A DNA stretch of 6,707 nucleotides from JAKVKY01 sp964293585 (GTDB lineage Bacteria; Bacillota; Negativicutes; Acidaminococcales; Acidaminococcaceae), in the NCBI GenBank assembly GCA_964293585.1, contig CAXYYS010000089.1:1-6707 (forward strand), given 5' to 3'. The position numbers were made by a program, and so were the translations under genes. The notes below the pieces were generated by a model. It was not told the DNA's origin. It saw only the letters and a program-made list of their open reading frames with translations, and ran no database searches. Shown in pieces: positions 1 through 6,111 of the stretch. Position 1 is the stretch's first letter. Every line of letters starts with the position of its first letter.

Positions 1-749
1 GCGGTAGGGGCGACCAGCACCTGGAAATCATCATGGAGAGGATGCAGCGGAAGTTCGGTGTGGAAGCCGACCTGCGTCCGCCTATCATCGAGTATCGCGA
101 AACTATTCGCGGCACCGCCCATGTACAGGGACGGCACAAGAAACAATCCGGCGGCCACGGCCAGTACGGCGATGTGGTCATCGATATGGAGCCTCTGCCA
201 CCTGGAAGCGGTTTCGAGTTCGTGGATAAGATTTTCGGCGGCAGCGTGCCCCGTCAATATATCCCCGCCGTAGAAAAGGGCATGCGCGAGAATATTGAGC
301 ATGGCATCCTGGCCGGTTATCCGGTAGTGGATATGCGCATCACCCTGGTGGATGGTTCTTACCACCCGGTAGATTCTTCGGAAATGGCCTTCAAGACCGC
401 GTCCACCATTGCTTTTAAGAAAGCTATGGAACTGGCGAAACCGGTCCTGCTGGAACCTTACTATAACCTGGACGTAACCTGCGCGGATAATATGATGGGC
501 GACGTGATCGGCGACCTGAATACCAAGCGCGGCCGCATCCTGGGCATGCAGAGCCTGGAAAACGGCATGAGCATCGTCAAGGCACAAGTACCTTATGCGG
601 AAATCACGGAATACGCCGTGGACCTGCGGGCTTTGACCCAGGGCCTGGGCACCTTCGAGATGAAGTTTGACCACTACGAGGATGTACCGGCGAAGATGGC
701 GGAGAAGATTATTGCCGAAGCCAATGCCGCTAAGGAAGAAGAAAAGTAA
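1..749 (+). CDS. fusA: Elongation factor G, C-terminal part (EF-G2/FusA2-like), truncated by window edge
   Basis: Ribosomal translocase GTPase of the cytoplasm; only the C-terminal ~249 residues are present. The reading frame is open from base 3, so the ATG at 33 is internal, not the start. The first residues, GRGDQHLEIIMERM, match the end of EF-G domain III (usually GMGELHLEI). Domain IV follows, with RHKKQSGGHGQYGD, GSGFEFVDKIFGG and the tip segment DGSYHPVDSSEMAFK, including the conserved tip histidine (codon 363-365). Domain V has MMGDVIGDLNTKRGRILGM and ends in FDHYEDVP plus a short Lys/Glu/Ala tail. The KKQSGGxGQYGD form instead of the housekeeping (V/I)RQ(S/T)GGRGQYGH, and GRGDQ in place of GMGEL, point to the secondary EF-G paralogue rather than main fusA. 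No ribosomal-protein or tuf genes flank it, and a strong terminator follows. EF-G identity is certain; the paralogue class is inferred, because the GTPase domain lies outside the window. Confidence 0.95.
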   Translation, partial: GRGDQHLEIIMERMQRKFGVEADLRPPIIEYRETIRGTAHVQGRHKKQSGGHGQYGDVVIDMEPLPPGSGFEFVDKIFGGSVPRQYIPAVEKGMRENIEHGILAGYPVVDMRITLVDGSYHPVDSSEMAFKTASTIAFKKAMELAKPVLLEPYYNLDVTCADNMMGDVIGDLNTKRGRILGMQSLENGMSIVKAQVPYAEITEYAVDLRALTQGLGTFEMKFDHYEDVPAKMAEKIIAEANAAKEEEK

Positions 750-803
750 CCAGTAAGCCGGCGCAGTTCGGCAGGCGGATAAACTTAATTCCCCTGGAGT
801 AAA

Positions 804-840
804 CAGGCAGCCTGTATTTTCAGGCTGCCTGCTTTGTGTT
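804..840 (+). terminator. Intrinsic terminator of the EF-G gene
   Basis: A perfect 11-bp stem CAGGCAGCCTG (804-814) / CAGGCTGCCTG (821-831) encloses a six-base loop and is followed by the T-rich run CTTTGTGTT. It begins 55 bases after the EF-G stop and should separate that gene from the transketolase operon. Confidence 0.85.
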
Positions 841-845
841 ATAAT
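817..845 (+). promoter_or_regulatory. Extended -10 promoter of the tkt operon
   Basis: TATAAT at 840-845 is a perfect -10 box preceded directly by TGT (837-839), giving the extended -10 element. The hexamer 17 bases upstream, TTTTCA (817-822), is only a weak -35 and lies in the terminator loop and stem, so the TG element probably carries recognition. The start of transcription would be near 852. Terminator and promoter are interlocked, with the -10 overlapping the end of the terminator's T-rich tail. Confidence 0.6.
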
Positions 846-851
846 GGAAAG

Positions 852-937
852 GTAAAATGAGTGGGTATGCGCCGTTTTAGGTGCTGGCCTGCCCGCAGGC
901 GGTGGTAAGCCGTCCTGCCGGGTAAAACTATGAGTTC
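852..937 (+). promoter_or_regulatory. Structured leader of the tkt mRNA with two competing hairpins
   Basis: About 100 nt lie between the inferred transcription start and the tkt ATG. Hairpin A pairs GCCTG (887-891) with CAGGC (896-900). Hairpin B pairs GCAGG-CGG (895-902) with CCG-T-CCTGC (910-918), an eight-pair stem with one bulged T and a seven-base loop. A and B share 896-900 and cannot form together. Neither is followed by a T run, so a transcriptional attenuator is not evident. No known riboswitch consensus is recognised, including the TPP (thi-box) signature. Regulatory function is inference only. Confidence 0.3.
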
Positions 938-944
938 GAGGAGG
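938..944 (+). promoter_or_regulatory. Ribosome binding site of tkt
   Basis: GAGGAGG lies seven bases before the ATG at 952. This strong Shine-Dalgarno site fixes the transketolase start. Confidence 0.85.
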
Positions 945-951
945 ACTAATC

Positions 952-2943
952 ATGCAGGACATTGATGCTTTAAGCGTCCAGACCTTGCGTTTTCTGGCCG
1001 CAGACGAGGTGGAGAAGGCTAAGTCCGGACATCCGGGACTGCCGCTGGGAACAGCGCCTTTAATGTATACTTTCTGGGACCGGTACATGAAATACGATCC
1101 CGCTAATCCCCGCTGGTGCAACCGGGACCGTTTTGTACTTTCACCGGGCCACGGCTGCGCTTTGCTGTATGCCATGCTGCATCTGGCAGGTTACGACCTG
1201 TCCCTGGAAGAGTTAAAGAATTTCCGGCAGTGGGGCAGTAAGACCCCCGGCCATCCGGAATACGGGGTTACCCCGGGCGTGGATCTGTCCACCGGCCCTC
1301 TGGGTCACGGTTTTGCCATGGGCGTAGGTTTTGCCATTGCGGAAACGCTGCTGGCGGCTCAGTTTAACAAACCGGATTTAACCCTGGTGGACCATTATAC
1401 TTACGGCATCGTCTCGGACGGCGACCTGATGGAAGGCGTGTCCTGCGAGGCGGCTTCCCTGGCCGGCACTTTGGGCCTGGGCAAGTTGATCTATATGTAC
1501 GACGACAACCATATTACGATTGAAGGCACCACGGATATTGCTTTCCAGGAAGACGTGGCCGCCCGCTTTAAGGCGTTCGGCTGGCAGGTGCTCCACGTAG
1601 ATAACAGCGAGGACCTGGAAGCTTTAGCGAAGGCGGTGGCCGAGGCGCAACAAGATACTAAGCATCCCAGCCTGATCCAGGTGCGGACCCATATCGGTTT
1701 TGGCAGTCCCAAACAGGACAGCCCTGCCGCTCACGGCGAACCTTTGGGCGCCGAGGCGTTAAAAGCGACCAAGGAAAAAGCCGGCTGGGACAGCAGCAAA
1801 TGTTTCTACGTACCGGAAACGGTTACGAAGCATTTTCAGGACAAGCTGCCGGCCTGCGCGAAAAAGGACGCAGCCTGGCATGAAATTTTAAAACAGTATA
1901 AGAAAAAATATCCGGAACTGGCAGAGCAGTTCCTGAATCGTCTCAGTCAGCGGGAAGATATTGATCTGTGCCAGCTGCAGCAACTCTTTGCAGGCAAAGA
2001 GGCGCTGGCCACCCGGGAAGCTTCGGGGATGGTGATTAACGAGTTGGCGAAGACGCTGCCGGATTTAGTAGGCGGCAGCGCGGATCTGGCGCCGTCCAAC
2101 AAGACGCTGATGAAAGCCCTGGAGTATTTCAGCCGGGACAATCATCTGGGCCGCAATTTCCACTTTGGTATCCGGGAGCACGCCATGGGCGCCATCTTGA
2201 ACGGCATCACCCTGCACGGGGGCTTTACCGCTTTCGGCGGCACCTTCCTGGTCTTTGCCGACTTTTTACGTCCTACCGTGCGCATGGCGGCGCTGATGGG
2301 CATCGGCACCATCTTTGTGCTGACCCATGACAGCATTGCCGTAGGCGAGGACGGACCTACGCACCAGCCTATTGAGCAGATCATGAGCCTGCGGGTAATT
2401 CCCAACACCACGGTCTTCCGTCCGGCGGACGCCCTGGAAACCGCTGTGGCCTGGCAGTATGCCTGCCAGCATAAGAACGGACCTACGGCCATCTGCCTGA
2501 CCCGGCAAAAAGTGCCCGTACTGACGGCGTATGCGGAGACGGTGGCGCAAAATGCGGACAAGGGCGCGTATGTGCTCAGCCCGGCTCAGAACGAACACCG
2601 TGCCTTAACCATCATCGCTACGGGCAGCGAAGTCAGCCTGGCCCTTGGGGCACAGAAGAAACTGGCTGCCATCGGCCTGGACGCAGCGGTAGTGTCCATG
2701 CCCTCCTGGGAAGTTTTTGAGGAGCAGGAGCCCCGCTACAAAGAATCCGTGCTGCCGGCCGTACCCACCTTTGCGGTGGAAGCCGGAGTAACTTTAGGTT
2801 GGAGCCGTTATACCGGCAGCGAAAAACGCGTGCTGGGTATCAACACCTTTGGCGCTTCCGCGCCTGGTAATATCGTCATGGAGCGCTACGGCATGACTGT
2901 GGACTGCGTGGTGAACATGGTGAAGAAGGAGTTAGCAAAGTGA
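952..2943 (+). CDS. tkt: Transketolase, complete
   Basis: Cytoplasmic thiamine-diphosphate (ThDP) and Mg-dependent enzyme of the non-oxidative pentose phosphate pathway. It moves two-carbon ketol units between sugar phosphates (xylulose-5-P to ribose-5-P or erythrose-4-P). The protein has 663 residues, the normal full length for a one-chain transketolase. The N-terminal ThDP domain shows KSGHPG (His27), SPGHG (His67), the cofactor motif SDGDLMEG (Asp156) through YDDN (Asn186), and IGFGSP...HG (His261). The pyrimidine-binding domain has GGSADLAPSN, the catalytic glutamate in IREHAMG (Glu409) and THDSIAVGEDGPTHQP (His459, His471). The C-terminal domain ends ...FGASAPGNIVMERYGMT. All expected catalytic and cofactor residues that I checked are present, so the enzyme should be active. 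The ATG is set by GAGGAGG seven bases upstream. It overlaps the next gene by four bases (GTGA), so the two are probably one translationally coupled operon driven by the promoter at 837-845. Confidence 0.98.
   Translation: MQDIDALSVQTLRFLAADEVEKAKSGHPGLPLGTAPLMYTFWDRYMKYDPANPRWCNRDRFVLSPGHGCALLYAMLHLAGYDLSLEELKNFRQWGSKTPGHPEYGVTPGVDLSTGPLGHGFAMGVGFAIAETLLAAQFNKPDLTLVDHYTYGIVSDGDLMEGVSCEAASLAGTLGLGKLIYMYDDNHITIEGTTDIAFQEDVAARFKAFGWQVLHVDNSEDLEALAKAVAEAQQDTKHPSLIQVRTHIGFGSPKQDSPAAHGEPLGAEALKATKEKAGWDSSKCFYVPETVTKHFQDKLPACAKKDAAWHEILKQYKKKYPELAEQFLNRLSQREDIDLCQLQQLFAGKEALATREASGMVINELAKTLPDLVGGSADLAPSNKTLMKALEYFSRDNHLGRNFHFGIREHAMGAILNGITLHGGFTAFGGTFLVFADFLRPTVRMAALMGIGTIFVLTHDSIAVGEDGPTHQPIEQIMSLRVIPNTTVFRPADALETAVAWQYACQHKNGPTAICLTRQKVPVLTAYAETVAQNADKGAYVLSPAQNEHRALTIIATGSEVSLALGAQKKLAAIGLDAAVVSMPSWEVFEEQEPRYKESVLPAVPTFAVEAGVTLGWSRYTGSEKRVLGINTFGASAPGNIVMERYGMTVDCVVNMVKKELAK
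2926..2931 (+). promoter_or_regulatory. Ribosome binding site of the ThiM-like gene, inside tkt
   Basis: AAGGAG lies eight bases before the GTG at 2940, within the last codons of transketolase. It supports the GTG start and the GTGA stop/start overlap. Confidence 0.75.
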
Positions 2944-3770
2944 GCAGCGATTTACAAGCGAACTTTACCACAATAGTTAAGGCCATAGGTACGAAAAAAC
3001 CGCTGGTGACCCTGCTGGGTCCCGGAGGCAAGACCCCGGCCTGTGCCGCACTGGTATTTGGCATGGGCGGCAAGCTGACCCGGGCGGTGAACGCCGATGC
3101 CGCGGAACTGGCGGCGGTAAGTCAGGCTTTGCTGGTGGATCTGGACCAGCTGAATCCGGACACGGGTAATGCCATCACTAAGGCGCTGACCGCGGCAAAA
3201 GCCAAAGCCACGCCGGTAGTGCTGGTCGTAACCGGCGCCGAACTGGTACCGGGACGCCGGGCGATGGCCCTGGCCTTGTTAGGCAAGAAACAGGTAGTCA
3301 TCGTACGGGGCAACTACAACGAATGTGCCAGCCTGATCGGGGCGGACAAGCTGCCGGCGGGAGCCACCGCCGACGAACTGGCGCAACTGGCGCAGAACCT
3401 GGCAGGGGTGGCGGCCGAAAAATTTGGCTGCGTCTTCTGCGTGGATGGCGGCGCCAATGTATATGTAAGCGACGGCAAGCGGGAAGTGGTGCTGAACAGC
3501 GCCGCCGCCGCTTTACTGAGCAGGGTGCCGGCCAATCCGGTTCTGGCCGGAGCGGTTATAGCCTGCTGTGCCGGAGCAAGTGGCGCCAGCGACGCATTTG
3601 CGGTTGCAGCTTTGGGCCAGGTGATCCTGGGCGAAGGCGCGGTACTGGCCAAACATTTTACCGAGAAGAAAGACGGACCGGGCACCTTTGCCGTACGGCT
3701 GGTGGACGGCGTCTACAACATCGTGCAGAACTGGGATGTGTTCCAGATGCAGATGAAGAAGATGGAGTAG
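2940..3770 (+). CDS. Divergent hydroxyethylthiazole-kinase-like (ThiM fold) protein lacking catalytic residues
   Basis: A 276-residue soluble protein that aligns end to end, by eye, with ThiM/ThiK (4-methyl-5-(2-hydroxyethyl)thiazole kinase, thiamine salvage; ribokinase-like fold). Shared landmarks are PLV near residue 21, the strand ALLVDLDQLNPD matching ALVLNIGTLS, IVRGNYNE (Arg123-Gly124-Asn125) matching AIRGNAAE, a VIACCAG helix matching VVAACCA, and DGPGTFAVRLVDGVYNI (Gly246-Gly248) matching GPGSFxxxLLD. Several active-site landmarks are gone. The ThiM (M/I)TN substrate motif is replaced by LLGPGG. The DPVxxGA segment reads VVTGAEL. The G(T/A)GC catalytic and anion-hole motif reads PANPV (residues 197-201), with valine where the catalytic cysteine would be. 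Thiazole kinase activity is therefore doubtful. It may bind a thiamine-related ligand, regulate or stabilise its partner, or have a new substrate. The GTG start has AAGGAG eight bases upstream and overlaps the tkt stop, tying expression to transketolase. No thiE or thiD lies nearby. Family confidence is fairly high; function is unknown. Confidence 0.85.
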   Translation: MSSDLQANFTTIVKAIGTKKPLVTLLGPGGKTPACAALVFGMGGKLTRAVNADAAELAAVSQALLVDLDQLNPDTGNAITKALTAAKAKATPVVLVVTGAELVPGRRAMALALLGKKQVVIVRGNYNECASLIGADKLPAGATADELAQLAQNLAGVAAEKFGCVFCVDGGANVYVSDGKREVVLNSAAAALLSRVPANPVLAGAVIACCAGASGASDAFAVAALGQVILGEGAVLAKHFTEKKDGPGTFAVRLVDGVYNIVQNWDVFQMQMKKME

Positions 3771-3789
3771 ACTGGCAGTAAAAGCTAAG

Positions 3790-3815
3790 TACAAACTAAA
3801 AATTACAAACTAAAA
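3790..3815 (+). repeat. 12-bp tandem direct repeat before the terminator
   Basis: TACAAACTAAAA occurs exactly twice (3790-3801 and 3804-3815), separated by AT, a period of 14. The second copy runs into the A side of the following terminator stem. It may be a slippage duplication; no function is assigned. Confidence 0.7.
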
Positions 3816-3843
3816 GGCAGACACTTCAGTGTCTGCCTTTTTT
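3812..3843 (+). terminator. Intrinsic terminator of the tkt operon
   Basis: The stem GGCAGACAC (3816-3824) / GTGTCTGCC (3829-3837) closes on a TTCA tetraloop, is extended by an AAAA/TTTT pairing and ends in a run of six T. It starts about 40 bases after the ThiM-like stop. The A run on the left side could let it work weakly on the minus strand too. Confidence 0.9.
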
Positions 3844-3849
3844 ACGTAC

Positions 3850-3893
3850 AAAAATTCCGGAGCCTGGTTTGCCAAATCAGGTCTCCGGAATTT
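3850..3893 (-). terminator. Intrinsic terminator of the pilP-pilQ operon
   Basis: Read on the minus strand, AAATTCCGGAG-A-CCTG pairs with CAGG-CTCCGGAATTT, a 15-pair stem with one bulge and an 11-base loop, then a run of T (the A run at 3850-3854 on the plus strand). It starts 13 bases after the secretin stop at 3907 and lies back to back with the tkt-operon terminator. Confidence 0.85.
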
Positions 3894-3906
3894 CTAAATT
3901 AGCAGC

Positions 3907-4920
3907 TTATTGTTCGTTCAAAATCTGGTTGACGCGGTTATTGATGCGGTCACTGTCACTGTTGCTGGTAGCAGCAGGGCTAGTGCTGGCAGCCGGTGCT
4001 TTAGTTACGGTACTGGGAGCAGTGTTGGTGCTGGCAGCTGGCGCTGTGGCCACAGCTGCACTTTCTGCTTTGGCGGCCGCAGCTTTCCGGGCAGCCAAGC
4101 GGGCTTCTCTTGCCGCAGCGGCTTCCTGCTCCGCCTTGGACTTAGCATCCGCAGCTGCGTATTCGCGCTGCACTTCGTTCATTTCCTTCTGTACCTGGTG
4201 ACGTTCGTCCTGAAGTTTCTGCTCGGCGTCGTATTTCTCGTCTTTCTTTACCGATTTGTTGAAGCTCTTGTCATCAAAATCCTTGAACTGGTTCTGCAGT
4301 TCCTGGGTGTTGTAGATGGCAGGGGACTTACCGGCATCGGTCAGATGGGGAGTTATGAGCATTACCACTTCCGTCTTATCCTTGTTGTGAATCCTGTTCT
4401 TGAACAACTCGCCCAGGATAGGAATCTTGGAGAGGATGGGCACGCTCTGGATGGTACGGGTCTCGTCGGCGCCAATCAGGCCGCCGATAACTAGAGTTTC
4501 GCCGTTCAGCATCCGCACATTGGTATCTGCGGTACGGCTGGTAATCTTGTAGTTCTTCAGCTCGCTGACCAGGGTCGGGGTGCTGACTTCCGTGTGCACC
4601 ACGCTGGTGATGAGCCCGTCGTTAGCAATGTACGGGGTATAGGTTAATTTAATACCGGCATCCACATACTCGGTAGTAGTGGTGGTCGTGCCGTTAGAAA
4701 TTTTATCCGTTAACACTGGGATATGGTCGCCGATGAAGATGCTGGCTTCCTTACCCGGGATGGTGATAATCTTGGGGGAGGCTAAAATCTTAGCCTTGCC
4801 GTTAGTGATCAGCGCGTTTAAAGTAGGCTGATAACGGAACTGGTAGCCGGCGCCGAACTTGATGGTGCCGTAGTAGATGCTGTCCGGTGCGGTAGCCTTA
4901 GAATCATCAGGATTGTACAT
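3907..4920 (-). CDS. C-terminal secretin fragment with long Ala-rich tail
   Basis: This frame gives 337 residues from an ATG that is internal to the intact gene (residue 194 of the restored protein); no good ribosome site precedes it, so it is probably not translated alone. It holds most of the secretin domain: ILASPKIITIPGKEASIFIGDHIPV, the GIKLTYTPYIANDG strand, TRTADTNVRMLNGETLVIGGLI and the closing VPILSKIPILGELFKN...ITPHL. After it comes a 144-residue tail (restored residues 387-530): a charged helical stretch ~418-480 likely to be coiled coil, becoming very Ala-rich, an Ala/Pro/Ser/Thr linker with APAAS twice (486-490, 501-505), and a short terminal helix DRINNRVNQILNEQ. Confidence 0.7.
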   Translation of the reverse strand: MYNPDDSKATAPDSIYYGTIKFGAGYQFRYQPTLNALITNGKAKILASPKIITIPGKEASIFIGDHIPVLTDKISNGTTTTTTEYVDAGIKLTYTPYIANDGLITSVVHTEVSTPTLVSELKNYKITSRTADTNVRMLNGETLVIGGLIGADETRTIQSVPILSKIPILGELFKNRIHNKDKTEVVMLITPHLTDAGKSPAIYNTQELQNQFKDFDDKSFNKSVKKDEKYDAEQKLQDERHQVQKEMNEVQREYAAADAKSKAEQEAAAAREARLAARKAAAAKAESAAVATAPAASTNTAPSTVTKAPAASTSPAATSNSDSDRINNRVNQILNEQ

Positions 4921-5498
4921 GGTATTCCAGTTCCAGGTGATGCCAAGTTGCTTTCGTCGGTGCGGGAGATGCTGATAATCTTAGCTTCCAAAGTAACCTG
5001 CTGGGTGACCTTGTCCAGGGCCTTGACCGCGTTGCGGACCTTGGCGCCGTCAATGGCACTGCCGCTAAAGAGGATGCTGTTGCTGATGGGGTCAAAGGCT
5101 ATCTTGCCGCCGTCGCTGACCAGGGTGGTCAGCATCTTTTGCATATCTTCAGCTTTCTGATAATTTAATTTGTAAATTTCCACGTCGCTGCTCTTGGCGC
5201 CGGCGCCGCTGGGAGAAACCACTACCACGCCATCCATATCCCGGTAGGCCAAACCCTTGGCCTCACAGATGATACGCATGGCCGTGTCAAAATCCACATC
5301 GTGGATATCCACGTTGATGGTGCCTTTGAGCTCACCGTCGGTGACGATACTGCGGCCGCTGATATTGCTCAGGGCATCTAAGACGTCCTGGACGCTGCCG
5401 TTATAAATGGTCAGGCTTACAGGTCCGTAAGCGGCCAGGCACTGGCAGGAAAGCGCCAGGCATACGGCAAACAGGACCGCGCGTAAGGTTTTCTTCAT
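4818..5498 (-). CDS. N-terminal secretin fragment produced by the frameshift
   Basis: As sequenced this reads 226 residues. The first 185 are genuine: a Sec signal peptide with hydrophobic core AVLFAVCLALSC, an STN-like segment (SLTIYNGSVQDVLDAL...VDFDTAMRIICEAKGL) and a secretin N-type segment (EIYKLNYQKAEDMQKML...FDPISNSILFSG) ending in the start of the barrel, VTLEAKIISIS. The last ~41 residues, from ASPGTGIP onward, are out of frame and rich in Ser, Thr and Pro, unlike any secretin. A product ending here would be a periplasmic stub with no pore. Confidence 0.7.
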   Translation of the reverse strand: MKKTLRAVLFAVCLALSCQCLAAYGPVSLTIYNGSVQDVLDALSNISGRSIVTDGELKGTINVDIHDVDFDTAMRIICEAKGLAYRDMDGVVVVSPSGAGAKSSDVEIYKLNYQKAEDMQKMLTTLVSDGGKIAFDPISNSILFSGSAIDGAKVRNAVKALDKVTQQVTLEAKIISISRTDESNLASPGTGIPCTILMILRLPHRTASTTAPSSSAPATSSVISLL

Positions 5499-5505
5499 CT
5501 AAGGG

Positions 5506-6057
5506 TTACCTCCCCAAAGCCAGGCGTTCGCCACCGCTCAGGCTGACAGAATTACTGCTGATGCTGTTGACACGTTGCTCGCCTACAAACTGACCCACCC
5601 TGTAGAAAGCGCTCTTGCCGCCGTACTCAATGATAGCTGCTGCGGCACTGCCGTTCTGGACGATACCCCGGAGGACGGGCAGGCTGGGTGCTACAGGTGC
5701 AGCTGCGCTGCCGCCGCGGCCAGGGATAGCGCCGTGGTTAGGCAGAGGGGAAACAGGCAGTGGTTTTTCAGTGATGGCAGAAGGAGCCATGAAAGGATTA
5801 CGGGCAATGGTGACCACGATGGGCGCACCTGCCGGCTGAGCGGCGTAAGGCTGGCTGCCGTTAGCGGGCTGGCCGGGCTGCGCTGTAACCTGGGGCGCTA
5901 CTTCGGCCCAGGCGTGGGCAAAGCAGGCTTCCATCTGGCTGCTCAGGTCAAAACGACAAAAACAATGGGCAGCGCCTACTATTAAGAATGCACCTAAGAT
6001 CAGGCGCGGCAGGATGCTGCTCTTATGCTGGTTTCTTCTTACTATATGCTTCCTCAT
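5506..6057 (-). CDS. PilP/GspC-like pilus assembly protein
   Basis: A 183-residue predicted inner-membrane protein with its bulk in the periplasm. Residues 1-14 are basic, 15-34 form one membrane helix (ILPRLILGAFLIVGAA), and ~50-125 form a Pro/Ala/Gln/Gly-rich flexible linker that contains RNPFMAP (86-92), a pattern seen ahead of the folded part in PilP-like proteins. The C-terminal ~57 residues resemble the small beta homology region of GspC and PilP: PVLRGIVQNG..AAIIEYGGKSAFYRVGQFVGEQRVNSISSNSVSL. That domain normally contacts the N-terminal domains of the secretin, and the next gene, 7 bp away, is a secretin, which agrees. Cysteines at 32, 34 and 45 cluster just after the helix; they do not fit a lipobox, so unlike classical PilP this is not evidently a lipoprotein. 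The ATG is preceded by GGGGGTG with six bases between. PilP versus GspC cannot be settled here. Confidence 0.7.
   Translation of the reverse strand: MRKHIVRRNQHKSSILPRLILGAFLIVGAAHCFCRFDLSSQMEACFAHAWAEVAPQVTAQPGQPANGSQPYAAQPAGAPIVVTIARNPFMAPSAITEKPLPVSPLPNHGAIPGRGGSAAAPVAPSLPVLRGIVQNGSAAAAIIEYGGKSAFYRVGQFVGEQRVNSISSNSVSLSGGERLALGR
5509..5515 (-). promoter_or_regulatory. Ribosome binding site of pilQ
   Basis: GGGGAGG on the minus strand ends ten bases before the pilQ ATG (5498) and lies in the last codons of the PilP-like gene, directly ahead of its TAA. This suggests coupled translation of the pair. Confidence 0.7.
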
Positions 6058-6063
6058 GTTCTA

Positions 6064-6070
6064 CACCCCC
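6064..6070 (-). promoter_or_regulatory. Ribosome binding site of the PilP-like gene
   Basis: GGGGGTG with six bases to the ATG at 6057. It matches the anti-Shine-Dalgarno complement GGAGGTG with one G-U wobble and supports this start. Confidence 0.6.
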
Positions 6071-6111
6071 GACGGAGTAGTGTAAGTTTCCCGTTTACAG
6101 ATACTCCAACC

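Larger units (their letters stand above)
3907..5498 (-). pseudogene. pilQ: PilQ-like outer-membrane secretin, interrupted by a one-base frameshift
   Basis: Secretins form the outer-membrane ring through which type IV pili or type II substrates leave the cell. The locus is 1592 bases; adding one base makes 531 codons, a 530-residue protein. After residue 185 (...RTDESNL) the frame shifts. The correct continuation, GITWNWNTMYNPDD, lies in the next frame and needs one extra G in the coding-strand run TTGGCATC (one C at plus positions 4943-4944). Restored layout: signal peptide 1-22 or 23 (MKK...CLA), short N-terminal STN/N0-like domain ~27-95, secretin N1-type domain ~105-168, secretin barrel domain ~170-386 ending VPILSKIPILGELF...ITPHL, then a 144-residue tail. 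Start ATG at 5498 follows GGGGAGG by ten bases, 7 bp after the upstream PilP-like stop. As written, translation stops at 4818 and the pore is lost. This may be a real mutation or a sequencing/assembly error; otherwise the sequence looks undecayed, which favours an error or a very recent event. PilQ versus GspD is a judgement from the PilP-like neighbour. Confidence 0.88.

Noticed and set aside
852..951. TPP riboswitch ahead of the transketolase operon
   Set aside because: The conserved CUGAGA and ACCUGAUC-type segments are absent.
2142..2598. Long minus-strand frames opposite transketolase
   Set aside because: They are antisense shadows of a well-conserved GC-rich gene, with no promoter, ribosome site or recognisable protein.
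3323..3781. 152-residue open frame on the plus strand inside the ThiM-like gene
   Set aside because: Composition is Arg/Gly/Gln-rich with no recognisable fold, it lies in another frame of a gene with clear homology, and it has no ribosome site.
3869..4494. Plus-strand frames of 110 and 194 residues opposite the secretin tail, one with a hydrophobic Ala/Leu/Val run
   Set aside because: The hydrophobic run is the mirror of the Ala-rich tail codons of the secretin, and the first frame begins inside the pilQ terminator.
4935..4950. Programmed ribosomal frameshifting in pilQ
   Set aside because: The site reads AAC-TTG-GCA, with no slippery heptamer and no obvious downstream pseudoknot, and secretins are not known to use recoding.
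5438..5450. Lipoprotein signal in the secretin leader (cysteines 18 and 20)
   Set aside because: The residues before each Cys (ALS, SCQ) do not fit a lipobox; a signal peptidase I site at CLA or LAA fits better.
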